The translations under genes and the position numbers were made by a program. The notes under the pieces are model-generated. The model was not told the DNA's origin and did no database searches. It saw only the letters and a list, made by a program, of their open reading frames with translations. DNA of 24,634 nt from Phycisphaeraceae bacterium (lineage in GTDB: Bacteria > Planctomycetota > Phycisphaerae > Phycisphaerales > Phycisphaeraceae), in the NCBI GenBank assembly GCA_029260675.1, contig JAJDCV010000252.1, forward strand, positions 1 through 24,634, in the 5' to 3' direction. Within the stretch, counting starts at the first letter, position 1, and each line of letters begins with the position of its first letter. This document shows positions 1 through 7,244 of the stretch, one piece after another.

Positions 1-3000
1 CCACGATCCCGACGAACCCATCGCCGGAGGGGTCGCCGGAAAGCAGGTCGCCCGCGGTGACGGTCTGGTTCCAGTTGCCCAGGACGAGGTTGAGGTCATC
101 GATCCCGACGAACCCGTCGAAGTTCAGGTCGCCGTCGATCAGCCCGACGGTGAGCCGGACGTAGTTGGTGCCGTAGAAGATTCCGAAGCCTGCGCCCGGC
201 GCGGCGGGGAGGTTGACGGTGCTGAAAGTTCCGGTGACCGACCCGTTGGCGACCAGGACGTCGAAGGTGTCGCCGACGGTCAGCGGGAAGCCACCGAAGA
301 TCGAGGCGTTCAGCGTGCCGCCGAGGACGACGTCGCCGAGGACGGAGACGCGGTCGTAGTCGGTGCCGGCTACGAGCCCGCCGAGCTCGACATCCAACTG
401 TCCGGTGAGCCCGAAGGTCAGTGTGCCGGTATCTATTAACAGGCCACCGGGTGACGCGCCGGGTGCGATCGCGCCGTCGTTGAGGATGTCAACGATGCCG
501 GTATTACCCATCTGAAATACGCCGTTGCCGGAGAGGGTGCCGCCGGCGTTGTTGGTCAGCGTCCCATCGATCCTCACGGTGCTGCCCGCGGTCGCGACGA
601 TCGCACCGTCGTTGGCGAAGGCGTCGATGATATGCAGCGTCGCGGTGTTCTCTGCCCGCAGCGTGCCGGTATTGATGAGCCCGCGTGGGTCAACGTCGAT
701 CGTCATGGTTGCCAAAGCGATGTCCGAGGCGATCGTGCCGCCGTTGGTGATCTGCGTTCGGTTGCCGCCGATATTCCCTCGGCCGTGGATCAGGTTGTTG
801 GCGTTGGTCAGGTGGCCCAGGATCGAGCCGGCATCATCGCGTATCCGAGAATTGGTGCCGACCATCTCGACCGTCCCGCCACCGGTGAGGGTGGCGTCGC
901 CTTCGATAATCAGGTCGGTCGATGAGGCACCGGCGTCGATACGGATGATGCTGGCGGGGTTATTGGTGACCGTGCCCTGGAGTTCGACGTTGTCCGAGTT
1001 ATTGATGCGCAGCAGGCCGTCGAGCGTGACGCCGTTGAGTGTGGCTTTGGTGGCGTCAGCGGTCTCGATGACACCCGTACCAACGGTCGAGAGTGTTCCG
1101 TTGGTGATGGTGGGGCCGGTGGCGAGTGACACGGTCGAGCCGGTCTGTGCGCGGATCGTGCCGCCGGTGTTGGTGTAGTCACCCGCGTTGAGTCGCAGGG
1201 TTGCGCCGTTGGTCGCCTCCATGAGGCTGTCGTTGACCAGCCCCCGCGCGTCGGGGTCGATGATCATGGTCCCGGCATTGACGTCCGCGCGGATGGTGGC
1301 GTGGTTGGTGATCTGTGTGCGGTTGACGCCGATCTGGCCATTGCCGTGGATCAGGTGGTCGTTGTTGGTCAGGTGGCCCAGGATCGCCCCTGCCTCATCG
1401 AGTATCCGTGCGTTGGCACCGTTCATCTCGACCGTGCCGCCCCCGGTCAGTGTGACCGGGCCCTCGATCTGCAGGTCGGTCGATGAGGCGCCGGCGTCGA
1501 TCCGGATGACGCTGGTGGCGTTGTCGGTGAACGTACCGGTCAGCTCGACGTTGTCGGCGTTGTTGATCCGCAGCAGGCCGTCGAGCGTGACGTCGTTGAG
1601 GATGGTGGGGGTGGCGTTGGCGGTCTCGAAGATACCCGTGCCGACGGTCGCCAGCGTGCCGTTGGTGATGGTCGGGCCGGAGAGGAAGGTCACGGTCGAT
1701 CCGGTCTGGGCGCGGATGGTGCCCAGGGTGTTGGTGTAGGTGCCGGCGGTCAGACGCAGGGTCGCGCCGTTGGTCGCTTCCAGGAGGCTGTCGTTGACCA
1801 TGCCGCCCGTGCCGGGGTCGAGGATCAGTGTTCCTGCCGCCACGTCCGCGCGGATGGTGCCGTGGTTGGTGATCTGTGTGCGGTTGACGCCGATCTGGCC
1901 GTTGCCGTGGATCAGGTGGTCGTTGTTGATCAGGTGGCCCGTCGCGAGCCCTCCCTCATCTTGTATCCTGGCGTTGACGCCGATCATCTCGATCGTGCCG
2001 CCCCCGGTCAGCGTGACCGGGCCCTCAATCTGCAGGTCGGTACCCGAAGCAGCCGCATCGATCCGGATGACACTGGTGGCGTTATCCGTAAATGTGCCGG
2101 TCAGCTCGACGTTGTCGCCGTTATTGATCCGCAGCAGGCCGTCGAGCGTGACGTCGTTGAGGGTGGCCTTCGTAGGGTTGGCGGTTTCGATGACGCCGGT
2201 GCCGACGGTCGAGAGTGTGCCGCTGGTGATCGTCGGGCCGGAGAGGAAGGTCACGTTCGACCCGGTCTGTGCCCGGATGGTGCCGCCGAGGTTGCTGTAG
2301 GCACCGGCACCCAGTGTCAGGGTCGCGCCGTTGGTCGCTTCCATAAGGCTGTCGTTGAGCAGGCCCCCCGTGCCGGGGTCGATGTTCAGGCTCGCGGCGG
2401 CGACATCGGCGCGGATGGTGCCGTGATTGGTGATCTGTGTACGGTTGCTGCCGATGCTGCCCTGGCCGTGGATCAGGTGGTCGTTGTTAATCAGGTGGCC
2501 CGTATCCGCCAACCCGGTCACGTCGGCGATGCGAGCGTTGGCGTTGACCATCTCGATGGTCCCGCCGCCGATGAGGGTGACGGCGGTCTCGATCAGCAGG
2601 TCGGTCCCCGAAGCCAGGCTGTCGATCCGGACGGTGCTGGCGGGGTTGTTGGTGAAGGTCCCGGTCAGCTCAACGTTGTCGCCGTTATTGATCCGCAGCA
2701 GGCCATTGAGGGTGACGTCGTTGAGTGTGGTTTGGGTGGCGTTGCCGGTCTCGATGACGCCGGTCCCGACGGTCTGGAGCGTGCCGTTGGTGATGGTCGG
2801 GCCGGAGAGGAGCTCGACGCTAGAACCTGTATCGGCTCGGATGGTGCCGAGGGTGTTGGTGTAGACCCCGGTGCTCAGTTGAAGTGTGCTGAGTTGGATG
2901 GCTTCGAGCAGGCCGTCGTTGACCATGTTGCCGGTGCCGGGGTCGATGGTGAGCGTGGCGCCGCCGACGCTCGCCTGGATGGTGCCGTGGTTGGTGATCT

Positions 3001-3529
3001 GTGTGCGGTTGCTGCCGATGGCTCCCCGTCCTATGACCGAGTTGCCGCTATTGACGGTCAGGTGCCCGGTATCGGCCAAACCCGTGGAGTCGGCGATCCG
3101 GGCGTTAGCGCCCTCCATCAATACAGTGCCGCCACCTGTGAGTGTGACCGCGGATTCGATCCGCAGGCTGGTCGTCGAAGCACCGCTGATAATCCGGATG
3201 GTGCCGACGTTGTTGATCCCCGTGCCGACCTCCAGGTCGGTCGCGTTGAGAAGACGGAGGATGTCTTCGTCCCCGACGGTGAGGTTCCCGATGATCCGGT
3301 CCGCGGTGAGTTGGACATTGAACGGGCTGAGCGCGACGCCGTCGATTACTGCATCGAAGCCGATGCCGTTGGGCTCGCCGGTGTCCCAGTTAAGCGGGTC
3401 GGTCCAGTTCGTGCCGTCGCCGCCGGCGTCGAAGTTGGTGGTCTGTGCCCAGGATCCCTGCGTCAGCGCCAGCAGCAGCACCGAGGCGGTCAATCCACGC
3501 AATAATCCATCTTCTGGAAACTTAATCAT
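1..3529 (-). CDS. Giant secreted tandem-repeat protein with dockerin-like module (3' end outside window)
   Basis: The frame is open from an ATG at 3529 to the left edge, at least 1176 residues. The start has an excellent Shine-Dalgarno (AGGAGGGG). Residues 1-28 form a signal peptide: a short charged start, a hydrophobic core (LTASVLLLALT) and a cleavage-like SWAQ. The body is rich in T, N, G, I and L and repeats phrases such as TLTGGGT, RTQITNHGTI and GPTITNGTL, as in beta-helical autotransporter-type or adhesin passengers. About five units of 187-188 residues follow each other. Then comes a spacer with GAIAPGASPGG, common in such proteins. At the left edge is a dockerin-like pair of Asp-rich calcium loops (DGDLNFDGFVGIDDLN, then GDPSGDGFVGI). 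Planctomycetes often carry such modules on exported proteins, sometimes followed by a PEP-CTERM anchor; that part is outside the window. Probably a surface or matrix protein; ligand unknown. Confidence 0.85.
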   Translation of the reverse strand, partial: MIKFPEDGLLRGLTASVLLLALTQGSWAQTTNFDAGGDGTNWTDPLNWDTGEPNGIGFDAVIDGVALSPFNVQLTADRIIGNLTVGDEDILRLLNATDLEVGTGINNVGTIRIISGASTTSLRIESAVTLTGGGTVLMEGANARIADSTGLADTGHLTVNSGNSVIGRGAIGSNRTQITNHGTIQASVGGATLTIDPGTGNMVNDGLLEAIQLSTLQLSTGVYTNTLGTIRADTGSSVELLSGPTITNGTLQTVGTGVIETGNATQTTLNDVTLNGLLRINNGDNVELTGTFTNNPASTVRIDSLASGTDLLIETAVTLIGGGTIEMVNANARIADVTGLADTGHLINNDHLIHGQGSIGSNRTQITNHGTIRADVAAASLNIDPGTGGLLNDSLMEATNGATLTLGAGAYSNLGGTIRAQTGSNVTFLSGPTITSGTLSTVGTGVIETANPTKATLNDVTLDGLLRINNGDNVELTGTFTDNATSVIRIDAAASGTDLQIEGPVTLTGGGTIEMIGVNARIQDEGGLATGHLINNDHLIHGNGQIGVNRTQITNHGTIRADVAAGTLILDPGTGGMVNDSLLEATNGATLRLTAGTYTNTLGTIRAQTGSTVTFLSGPTITNGTLATVGTGIFETANATPTILNDVTLDGLLRINNADNVELTGTFTDNATSVIRIDAGASSTDLQIEGPVTLTGGGTVEMNGANARILDEAGAILGHLTNNDHLIHGNGQIGVNRTQITNHATIRADVNAGTMIIDPDARGLVNDSLMEATNGATLRLNAGDYTNTGGTIRAQTGSTVSLATGPTITNGTLSTVGTGVIETADATKATLNGVTLDGLLRINNSDNVELQGTVTNNPASIIRIDAGASSTDLIIEGDATLTGGGTVEMVGTNSRIRDDAGSILGHLTNANNLIHGRGNIGGNRTQITNGGTIASDIALATMTIDVDPRGLINTGTLRAENTATLHIIDAFANDGAIVATAGSTVRIDGTLTNNAGGTLSGNGVFQMGNTGIVDILNDGAIAPGASPGGLLIDTGTLTFGLTGQLDVELGGLVAGTDYDRVSVLGDVVLGGTLNASIFGGFPLTVGDTFDVLVANGSVTGTFSTVNLPAAPGAGFGIFYGTNYVRLTVGLIDGDLNFDGFVGIDDLNLVLGNWNQTVTAGDLLSGDPSGDGFVGIV
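600..3275 (-). repeat. Five tandem ~561-bp (187-188 codon) intragenic repeats
   Basis: The same landmark (plus-strand ATCTGTGTGCGGTTG or a close variant) occurs at 750, 1311, 1872, 2433 and 2997. The spacings are 561, 561, 561 and 564 bp, all multiples of three, so the repeat is in frame with the secreted protein gene. The surrounding sequence repeats as well, for example ATCAGGTGGTCGTTGTT and CGGTCGATGAGGC-like blocks. The middle copies are closest at nucleotide level, and the outer ones (near 750 and 2997) are more diverged. The outer limits given are approximate. Confidence 0.9.
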
Positions 3530-3533
3530 GATT

Positions 3534-3541
3534 CCCCTCCT
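3534..3541 (-). promoter_or_regulatory. Shine-Dalgarno of the repeat-protein gene
   Basis: Read on the minus strand this is AGGAGGGG, four bases (AATC) ahead of the ATG at 3529. It is one of the best ribosome sites in the window and fixes the start of the secreted protein, which immediately encodes a signal peptide. Confidence 0.8.
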
Positions 3542-3603
3542 GATCAGAGTCAATGTAAAGAAATGCCGAACCTGCCACCCACACGCCGGGGGACAGATCG
3601 TAA

Positions 3604-3632
3604 ATCCTAAAGACGATTAACAGATAATGCAA
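3604..3632 (-). promoter_or_regulatory. Candidate sigma70-type promoter for the repeat-protein gene
   Basis: On the minus strand, TTGCAT (3632-3627) and TAGGAT (3609-3604) are separated by exactly 17 bases. Both boxes match four or five of six consensus positions. Transcription would begin near 3597, leaving a leader of roughly 70 nt before the ATG at 3529. The site lies in the spacer just past the stop of the ddl gene. Confidence 0.5.
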
Positions 3633-3680
3633 GGTTATTCCGGCGACATACACAACTTTAACGCTCGGCCGACTGATCGC

Positions 3681-4631
3681 TTAGCCGGTCTGAACCTGTG
3701 TATCCGGCGAGCCCTCCCACGCCAGCCGCACCAGCCGGTTGGTAAGCTGGGCAAGATCCAGCCCCGCCTGCTTGGCCGCCATCGGAAGTAGTGAGTGCGT
3801 CGTAAACCCGGGCATCGTATTGACCTCGATAAACCAGGGCCGGCCGTACTCATCCACGATGAAATCGGCACGACAAAGATGGCGGACCCCAAGCACACGG
3901 TACGCGGCCAGCGACCAGTCGCTGATCTGCTGGAGCGTTTCTTCGGGCAGATCGATGTCGAAGAGGTATTGCGTGTCGTCGCGCTGGTACTTGGCGTCGT
4001 AATCGTAGCACTCGCCCGCCGGGACGATCTGGATCGCGGGCAAGGCGACGGGCTCACCGTCTTTACCCTGGATCACGCCGACCGTCAGCTCCTTGCCGGG
4101 GACATAACGCTCAGCCAAGAGCTTGGGGTAGTCCTTGCTTAACTGCTCACGCGCCGCGTCGGCTTCGCCCTCCGTCTTGCAGATCGAAAGCCCGAACGTC
4201 GAGCCCTCCTCTAATGCTTTGATCACCACCGGTGCTTCGACCGTCCGCGTCTGGCCGGGCAACAACAGTTGTGACTCGGGGGTCTGCACGCCGTGCTCAG
4301 CGACGGTCTGCTTGGTCAGGTGCTTATTCATGCAAAGCGCCGCCGCGGCCGGTCCGCTGGCGACGTAACACAAGTCCCGGTCACTTAATATCCGTTGCAG
4401 CCCCCCGCCCTCACCCCAGGGCCCGTGCAGCACAGGGAAGATCACATCACCCCCCCACTTGGCGAACTCGTCCAATGCCGAGAGATCGTCCGGCAGGATG
4501 TCACGTTGCAACACCTCGTGCCCCGCCTCACCCAACGCCTTGGCGACCTGCCCGCCCCCATCCAGACTCACCGCCCGCTCCCGATCGGGGCCGCCGGCAA
4601 GGACCAGGACTTTCAGACCATTAGATGTCAC
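3681..4631 (-). CDS. ddl: D-alanine--D-alanine ligase
   Basis: The 316-residue protein matches the Ddl family in length and motifs. It joins two D-alanines with ATP in the cytoplasm to make the end of the peptidoglycan stem peptide. Visible features: N-terminal RERAVSL with Glu18 (D-Ala contact in the family), HGPWGEGG at 69-76, the ATP-grasp loop EEGSTFG at 141-147, YDYDAKY at 209-215 (the Tyr-type omega loop expected for D-Ala, rather than D-lactate, as second substrate), and the metal-binding set Asp256, Glu269, Asn271 in ADFIVD and EVNTMPG. The start is a GTG at 4631 behind GGGAGAG at good spacing; no better ATG is available. The gene stands apart from other wall-synthesis genes and is divergent from the catalase. 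It supports a peptidoglycan-making cell. Confidence 0.95.
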   Translation of the reverse strand: MTSNGLKVLVLAGGPDRERAVSLDGGGQVAKALGEAGHEVLQRDILPDDLSALDEFAKWGGDVIFPVLHGPWGEGGGLQRILSDRDLCYVASGPAAAALCMNKHLTKQTVAEHGVQTPESQLLLPGQTRTVEAPVVIKALEEGSTFGLSICKTEGEADAAREQLSKDYPKLLAERYVPGKELTVGVIQGKDGEPVALPAIQIVPAGECYDYDAKYQRDDTQYLFDIDLPEETLQQISDWSLAAYRVLGVRHLCRADFIVDEYGRPWFIEVNTMPGFTTHSLLPMAAKQAGLDLAQLTNRLVRLAWEGSPDTQVQTG

Positions 4632-4646
4632 AGCAACTCTCCCTGC

Positions 4647-4669
4647 AAAAAACCGCCCCTACGCGGTTT
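4647..4669 (-). terminator. Terminator-like hairpin in the ddl leader (possible attenuator)
   Basis: On the minus strand, GAAACCGC-GTAGGG-GCGGTTTTTT forms a 7-bp stem (AAACCGC/GCGGTTT), a six-base loop and a run of six T that includes the last bases of the stem. It ends only about 16 nt before the GTG of ddl and just ahead of its Shine-Dalgarno. No minus-strand gene lies immediately upstream to need termination, because the catalase gene is divergent. Premature termination in the ddl leader is possible. On the plus strand the T tract is only three bases. Confidence 0.45.
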
Positions 4670-4745
4670 CATCGACTACCGATGCCGTATCCCCTGATTA
4701 TGCACGGTCGTCATCAATACCCACCTGCGGATACCCCGGGGCGGC

Positions 4746-4773
4746 TTTACTTAGAATTATTCTAACCTATACT
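4746..4773 (+). promoter_or_regulatory. Catalase gene promoter
   Basis: TTTACT (4746-4751) and TATACT (4768-4773) are 16 bases apart; the -10 is five of six to consensus. The predicted start is near 4780, about 65 nt before the catalase ATG. The spacer is nearly filled by the palindrome described separately. Confidence 0.6.
4751..4765 (+). promoter_or_regulatory. PerR/Fur-family-like operator palindrome
   Basis: TTAGAATTATTCTAA is a perfect 7-1-7 inverted repeat. The PerR box consensus known from Bacillus is TTATAATNATTATAA; this site differs at one mirrored pair only (positions 4 and 12). It sits between the -35 and -10 of the catalase promoter, where bound repressor would block RNA polymerase, and PerR classically represses catalase until peroxide oxidises it. 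The regulator itself is not in the window. Confidence 0.65.
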
Positions 4774-4844
4774 CTGCCCGATGATACCCGGCACCGCAAC
4801 CCCGGCGGGCTTAGCCGCCACCTAAACGGATCAGGAGACACACG

Positions 4845-6344
4845 ATGGGACAAGACCAGGAACCAAAGCTGACCACCGCCGAGGGCCGACCGATCGGCGA
4901 TATGCAGAACTCGATGACCGCCGGGCCGCGTGGGCCGCTGATGATGCAGGACGTGCAACTGCTCGAACAGATGCAGCAGTTCAACCGCGAGCGGATCCCC
5001 GAGCGTGTTGTTCATGCCAAGGGCACGGCGGCGCACGGGACGTTCACCGTCACCCACGACGTCACGAAATACACCAAGGCCGCGTTCCTCTCGGATGTTG
5101 GCAAGAAGACGGACGTGTTCCTGCGCTTCTCGACCGTGGCGGGCGAAAAGGGCGCGGCCGATGCCGAGCGCGACGTCCGCGGGTTTGCGCTGAAGTTCTA
5201 CACCGAGGAAGGCAACTGGGACATGGTGGGGAACAACACGCCCGTGTTCTTCATCCGTGACCCGCTTAAGTTTGCACACTTCATACACACCCAGAAGCGC
5301 CATCCTAAAACAAACATGCGCGACATGGACATGCAGTGGGACTTCTGGAGCCAGTGCCCGGAGTCGCTGCACCAGGTCACGATCCTGTTCTCCGACCGCG
5401 GGCTGCCAAAGACACTGCGACATGTAAACGGGTACGGCAGCCATACCTATTCGTTCGTCAACGACAAGAACGAGCGGGTCTGGGTGAAATTCCACTTCAA
5501 GACCAAGCAAGGCATCAAGACGATGACCGATGCGGAGTCAGCAGAGCTGATCGGCAAGGACCGCGAATCGCATCAACGCGATCTCTACGAGAGCATCAAA
5601 AAAGGTGACTTCCCGCAGTGGCGTTTCTGCATCCAGGTGATGACCGACGAGCAGGCGAAGAGCTTTAAGTGGAACCCGTTCGACCTGACGAAGGTCTGGC
5701 CTCACGCGGAGTTCCCGCTGATCGAGGTGGGGACGCTTGAGTTGAACCGGAACCCCGAGAACTACCACGCCGAGGTTGAGCAGAGCTCGTTTAGTCCTTC
5801 GTCGCTGGTGCCCGGCATCGAGCCGAGCCCGGACAAGATGCTCCAGGCCAGGCTGATGAGTTACGCCGATGCACACCGCTACCGTGTTGGGACCAACTAC
5901 CAGCAGCTCGATATCAATAAACCCAAGTGCCCGTACGCGAACTACCACCGTGATGGTTCGATGACTTCGGCCGAGTACGGCTCCAAGCCGAACTACTTCC
6001 CCAACACGCTGGAAGGGACGCCCAAGGATGACCCGGCCCACAAGGAATGTCCGATGCCGTTGGAGACGGATGATGCCGGGCAGGTGGTGGCGGACCGCTA
6101 CAACTCGCGCGTAGACCACGACGACTACACCCAGGCCGGCGACCTCTGGCGGCTGATGCCCGAGGACGAACGCGACCGTGCCGCGAACGCGATCGCCGGC
6201 GCACTGGGCCAGGCGCGCGAAAAAGTGCAGATGCTTCAACTATGCCACTTCTTCCGAGCCGACCCGGACTACGGCGCACGGGTCGCCAAGGCGTTGAATA
6301 TCGAGATCTCCGAAGAGATGCTGGCGCACGCGGCAGGGAAGTAG
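4845..6344 (+). CDS. katA: Monofunctional heme catalase (clade 3 type)
   Basis: This cytoplasmic enzyme converts hydrogen peroxide to water and oxygen. At 499 residues it has the small-subunit (clade 3) length and no C-terminal flavodoxin-like extension. Catalytic residues are visible: distal His57 in RIPERVVHAKG, Asn131 in VGNNTPVFFIRD, and the heme-ligating Tyr340 in RLMSYADAHRYRVG. The last motif differs from the usual RLFSYPDTHRHR but keeps the key Tyr and Arg. The start is the ATG after CAGGAGACACACG. The gene is monocistronic, and the palindrome in its promoter suggests peroxide-responsive control. The symbol is by family; subgroup naming is less certain. Confidence 0.95.
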   Translation: MGQDQEPKLTTAEGRPIGDMQNSMTAGPRGPLMMQDVQLLEQMQQFNRERIPERVVHAKGTAAHGTFTVTHDVTKYTKAAFLSDVGKKTDVFLRFSTVAGEKGAADAERDVRGFALKFYTEEGNWDMVGNNTPVFFIRDPLKFAHFIHTQKRHPKTNMRDMDMQWDFWSQCPESLHQVTILFSDRGLPKTLRHVNGYGSHTYSFVNDKNERVWVKFHFKTKQGIKTMTDAESAELIGKDRESHQRDLYESIKKGDFPQWRFCIQVMTDEQAKSFKWNPFDLTKVWPHAEFPLIEVGTLELNRNPENYHAEVEQSSFSPSSLVPGIEPSPDKMLQARLMSYADAHRYRVGTNYQQLDINKPKCPYANYHRDGSMTSAEYGSKPNYFPNTLEGTPKDDPAHKECPMPLETDDAGQVVADRYNSRVDHDDYTQAGDLWRLMPEDERDRAANAIAGALGQAREKVQMLQLCHFFRADPDYGARVAKALNIEISEEMLAHAAGK

Positions 6345-6353
6345 GTCATCGGG

Positions 6354-6648
6354 TTAAACCGCGAAGGCGCGAAGAGCGCGGAGAAGAGAAGCATCTAACC
6401 ACAGAGGGCATAGAGAGCACAGAGTAGATAATAAGAGATTCACCGCAGAGGCGCGGAGGACGCAGAGGGATGCGCGGAGATGAGGTATCCGCAGATTGCG
6501 CAGATGACGCTTCTTACTCATCCATATGTGTTATCCCCCGGCGATCCCCCGGCAGAGCCGGGGGCTGAGGGATTACATCTTTAATTCTTCTTTGTGCCTC
6601 TGTGGTAAATCTGCATGCCTGTCCTTCTTCGTATCTTCGCGGTTCAAT
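6354..6648. repeat. Inverted pair of dispersed CACAGAG/CCGCGAAG repeats
   Basis: The left part begins AACCGCGAAGGCGCGAAG (near 6356) and goes on to ACCACAGAGGGC and CACCGCAGAGGCGCGGAGG. The right part is the same family reversed: read on the minus strand from about 6645 it begins AACCGCGAAGATACGAAG and goes on to ACCACAGAGGCACAAAG. The two arms enclose a GC-rich stem-loop. A related copy lies at 17298-17330. No reading frame with coding character is seen here, so the spacer after the catalase gene is non-coding repeat sequence. Confidence 0.65.
6546..6564. repeat. GC-rich stem-loop
   Basis: CCCCCGGC-AGA-GCCGGGGG is a perfect 8-bp stem with a three-base loop. A second CCCCCGGC lies just upstream, so alternative pairing is possible. 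No T tract follows on either strand, so it is not a canonical intrinsic terminator. It lies between the arms of the inverted dispersed repeat downstream of the catalase gene. Confidence 0.6.
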
Positions 6649-6805
6649 CTTAATTTCCAAAACTCACGGTTTTCCGGCGGTAACGGCAGGGGCGGACTGC
6701 ATCGGGACCGGGCCGAGGCCGCGTCCTGTTTATCCGTCATCTAGCCGGGGCGATCCGCTCCAACGTCCCGTCACCGGCTACGCCTTTTGAGCGCAGCGTT
6801 CCGTG

Positions 6806-6945
6806 GGGGCAGCCCTCGAGTCCCGGTCCTTTTAATCTTTGGATACTCAGTGGAGCTGTCGATCGTCGCCGTGAGGTTGTCGGCAGGTGCGATCCGTAAT
6901 ACATCGCGCCTCCACCCTTGGGCGGAACGACGGGTTTGTGCGCAT
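6806..6945 (+). repeat. ~140-bp intergenic direct repeat, copy 1
   Basis: This segment aligns without gaps to 8903-9042. Over the core 113 bp (6833-6945) I count 15 mismatches, about 87% identity. Shared landmarks are TAATCTTTGGATACTCAG, CGTGAGGTTGTCGGC, CACCCTTGGGCGG and TTGTGCGCAT. Both strands have short open frames through it, but the changes between copies alter the amino acids freely, so it is probably not coding. It precedes the ankyrin/serine hydrolase gene. The spacer on either side (6650-6805 and 6946-7110) shows no other recognisable feature. Confidence 0.8.
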
Positions 6946-7121
6946 GGGGGTGGTGTGGTGGCGTATTTCAGATGGTGTAAGTTGTGGGCGGCAAGGAGGC
7001 TAACGAAGTGTGCGTTGTCGTGGATTTTTCTTCGTGTCATCGCTGGAGGTGTGCGCACGGGAACAACTCCATGCGGGCACTCGCGATTTTCTTCTTGTTT
7101 TACCCCTCCCTCGCGTGTATT

Positions 7122-7143
7122 AAGATTTAAAAATCTTTATACT
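7122..7143 (+). promoter_or_regulatory. Palindrome plus -10 box of the ankyrin/serine hydrolase gene
   Basis: AAGATTT-AA-AAATCTT (7122-7137) is a perfect 7-2-7 inverted repeat directly followed by TATACT (7138-7143), a five-of-six -10 box. The -35 region is poor, which would suit an activator or a repressor site inside the promoter core. The arrangement resembles the catalase promoter, but the palindrome sequence differs. The leader to the ATG would be about 95 nt. Confidence 0.45.
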
Positions 7144-7244
7144 AGGCCTGAATCACCCGCCACTCGTGCGGCCGGATGTCGATCGGGTCGTGTTGGTCAG
7201 ACCGCGGACAAGGCTTGTGCTCACTTTCCCGAAAGGAAGTCATC

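Noticed and set aside
600..3275. Possible CRISPR or satellite array
   Set aside because: The unit is 561 bp, stays in frame with a signal-peptide-bearing gene and lacks the short repeat/unique spacer pattern.
1862..3505. A 547-residue plus-strand open frame, and similar plus-strand frames between 525 and 3620
   Set aside because: They are antisense shadows of the in-frame repeat protein. They have no signal, motif or ribosome site, and their repetition comes only from the 561-bp repeats of the minus-strand gene.
6787..7058. Small genes within the 6.8-kb and 8.9-kb repeats (frames on both strands)
   Set aside because: The two copies change amino acids freely in all frames, there are no ribosome sites, and the products are Arg/Pro-rich.
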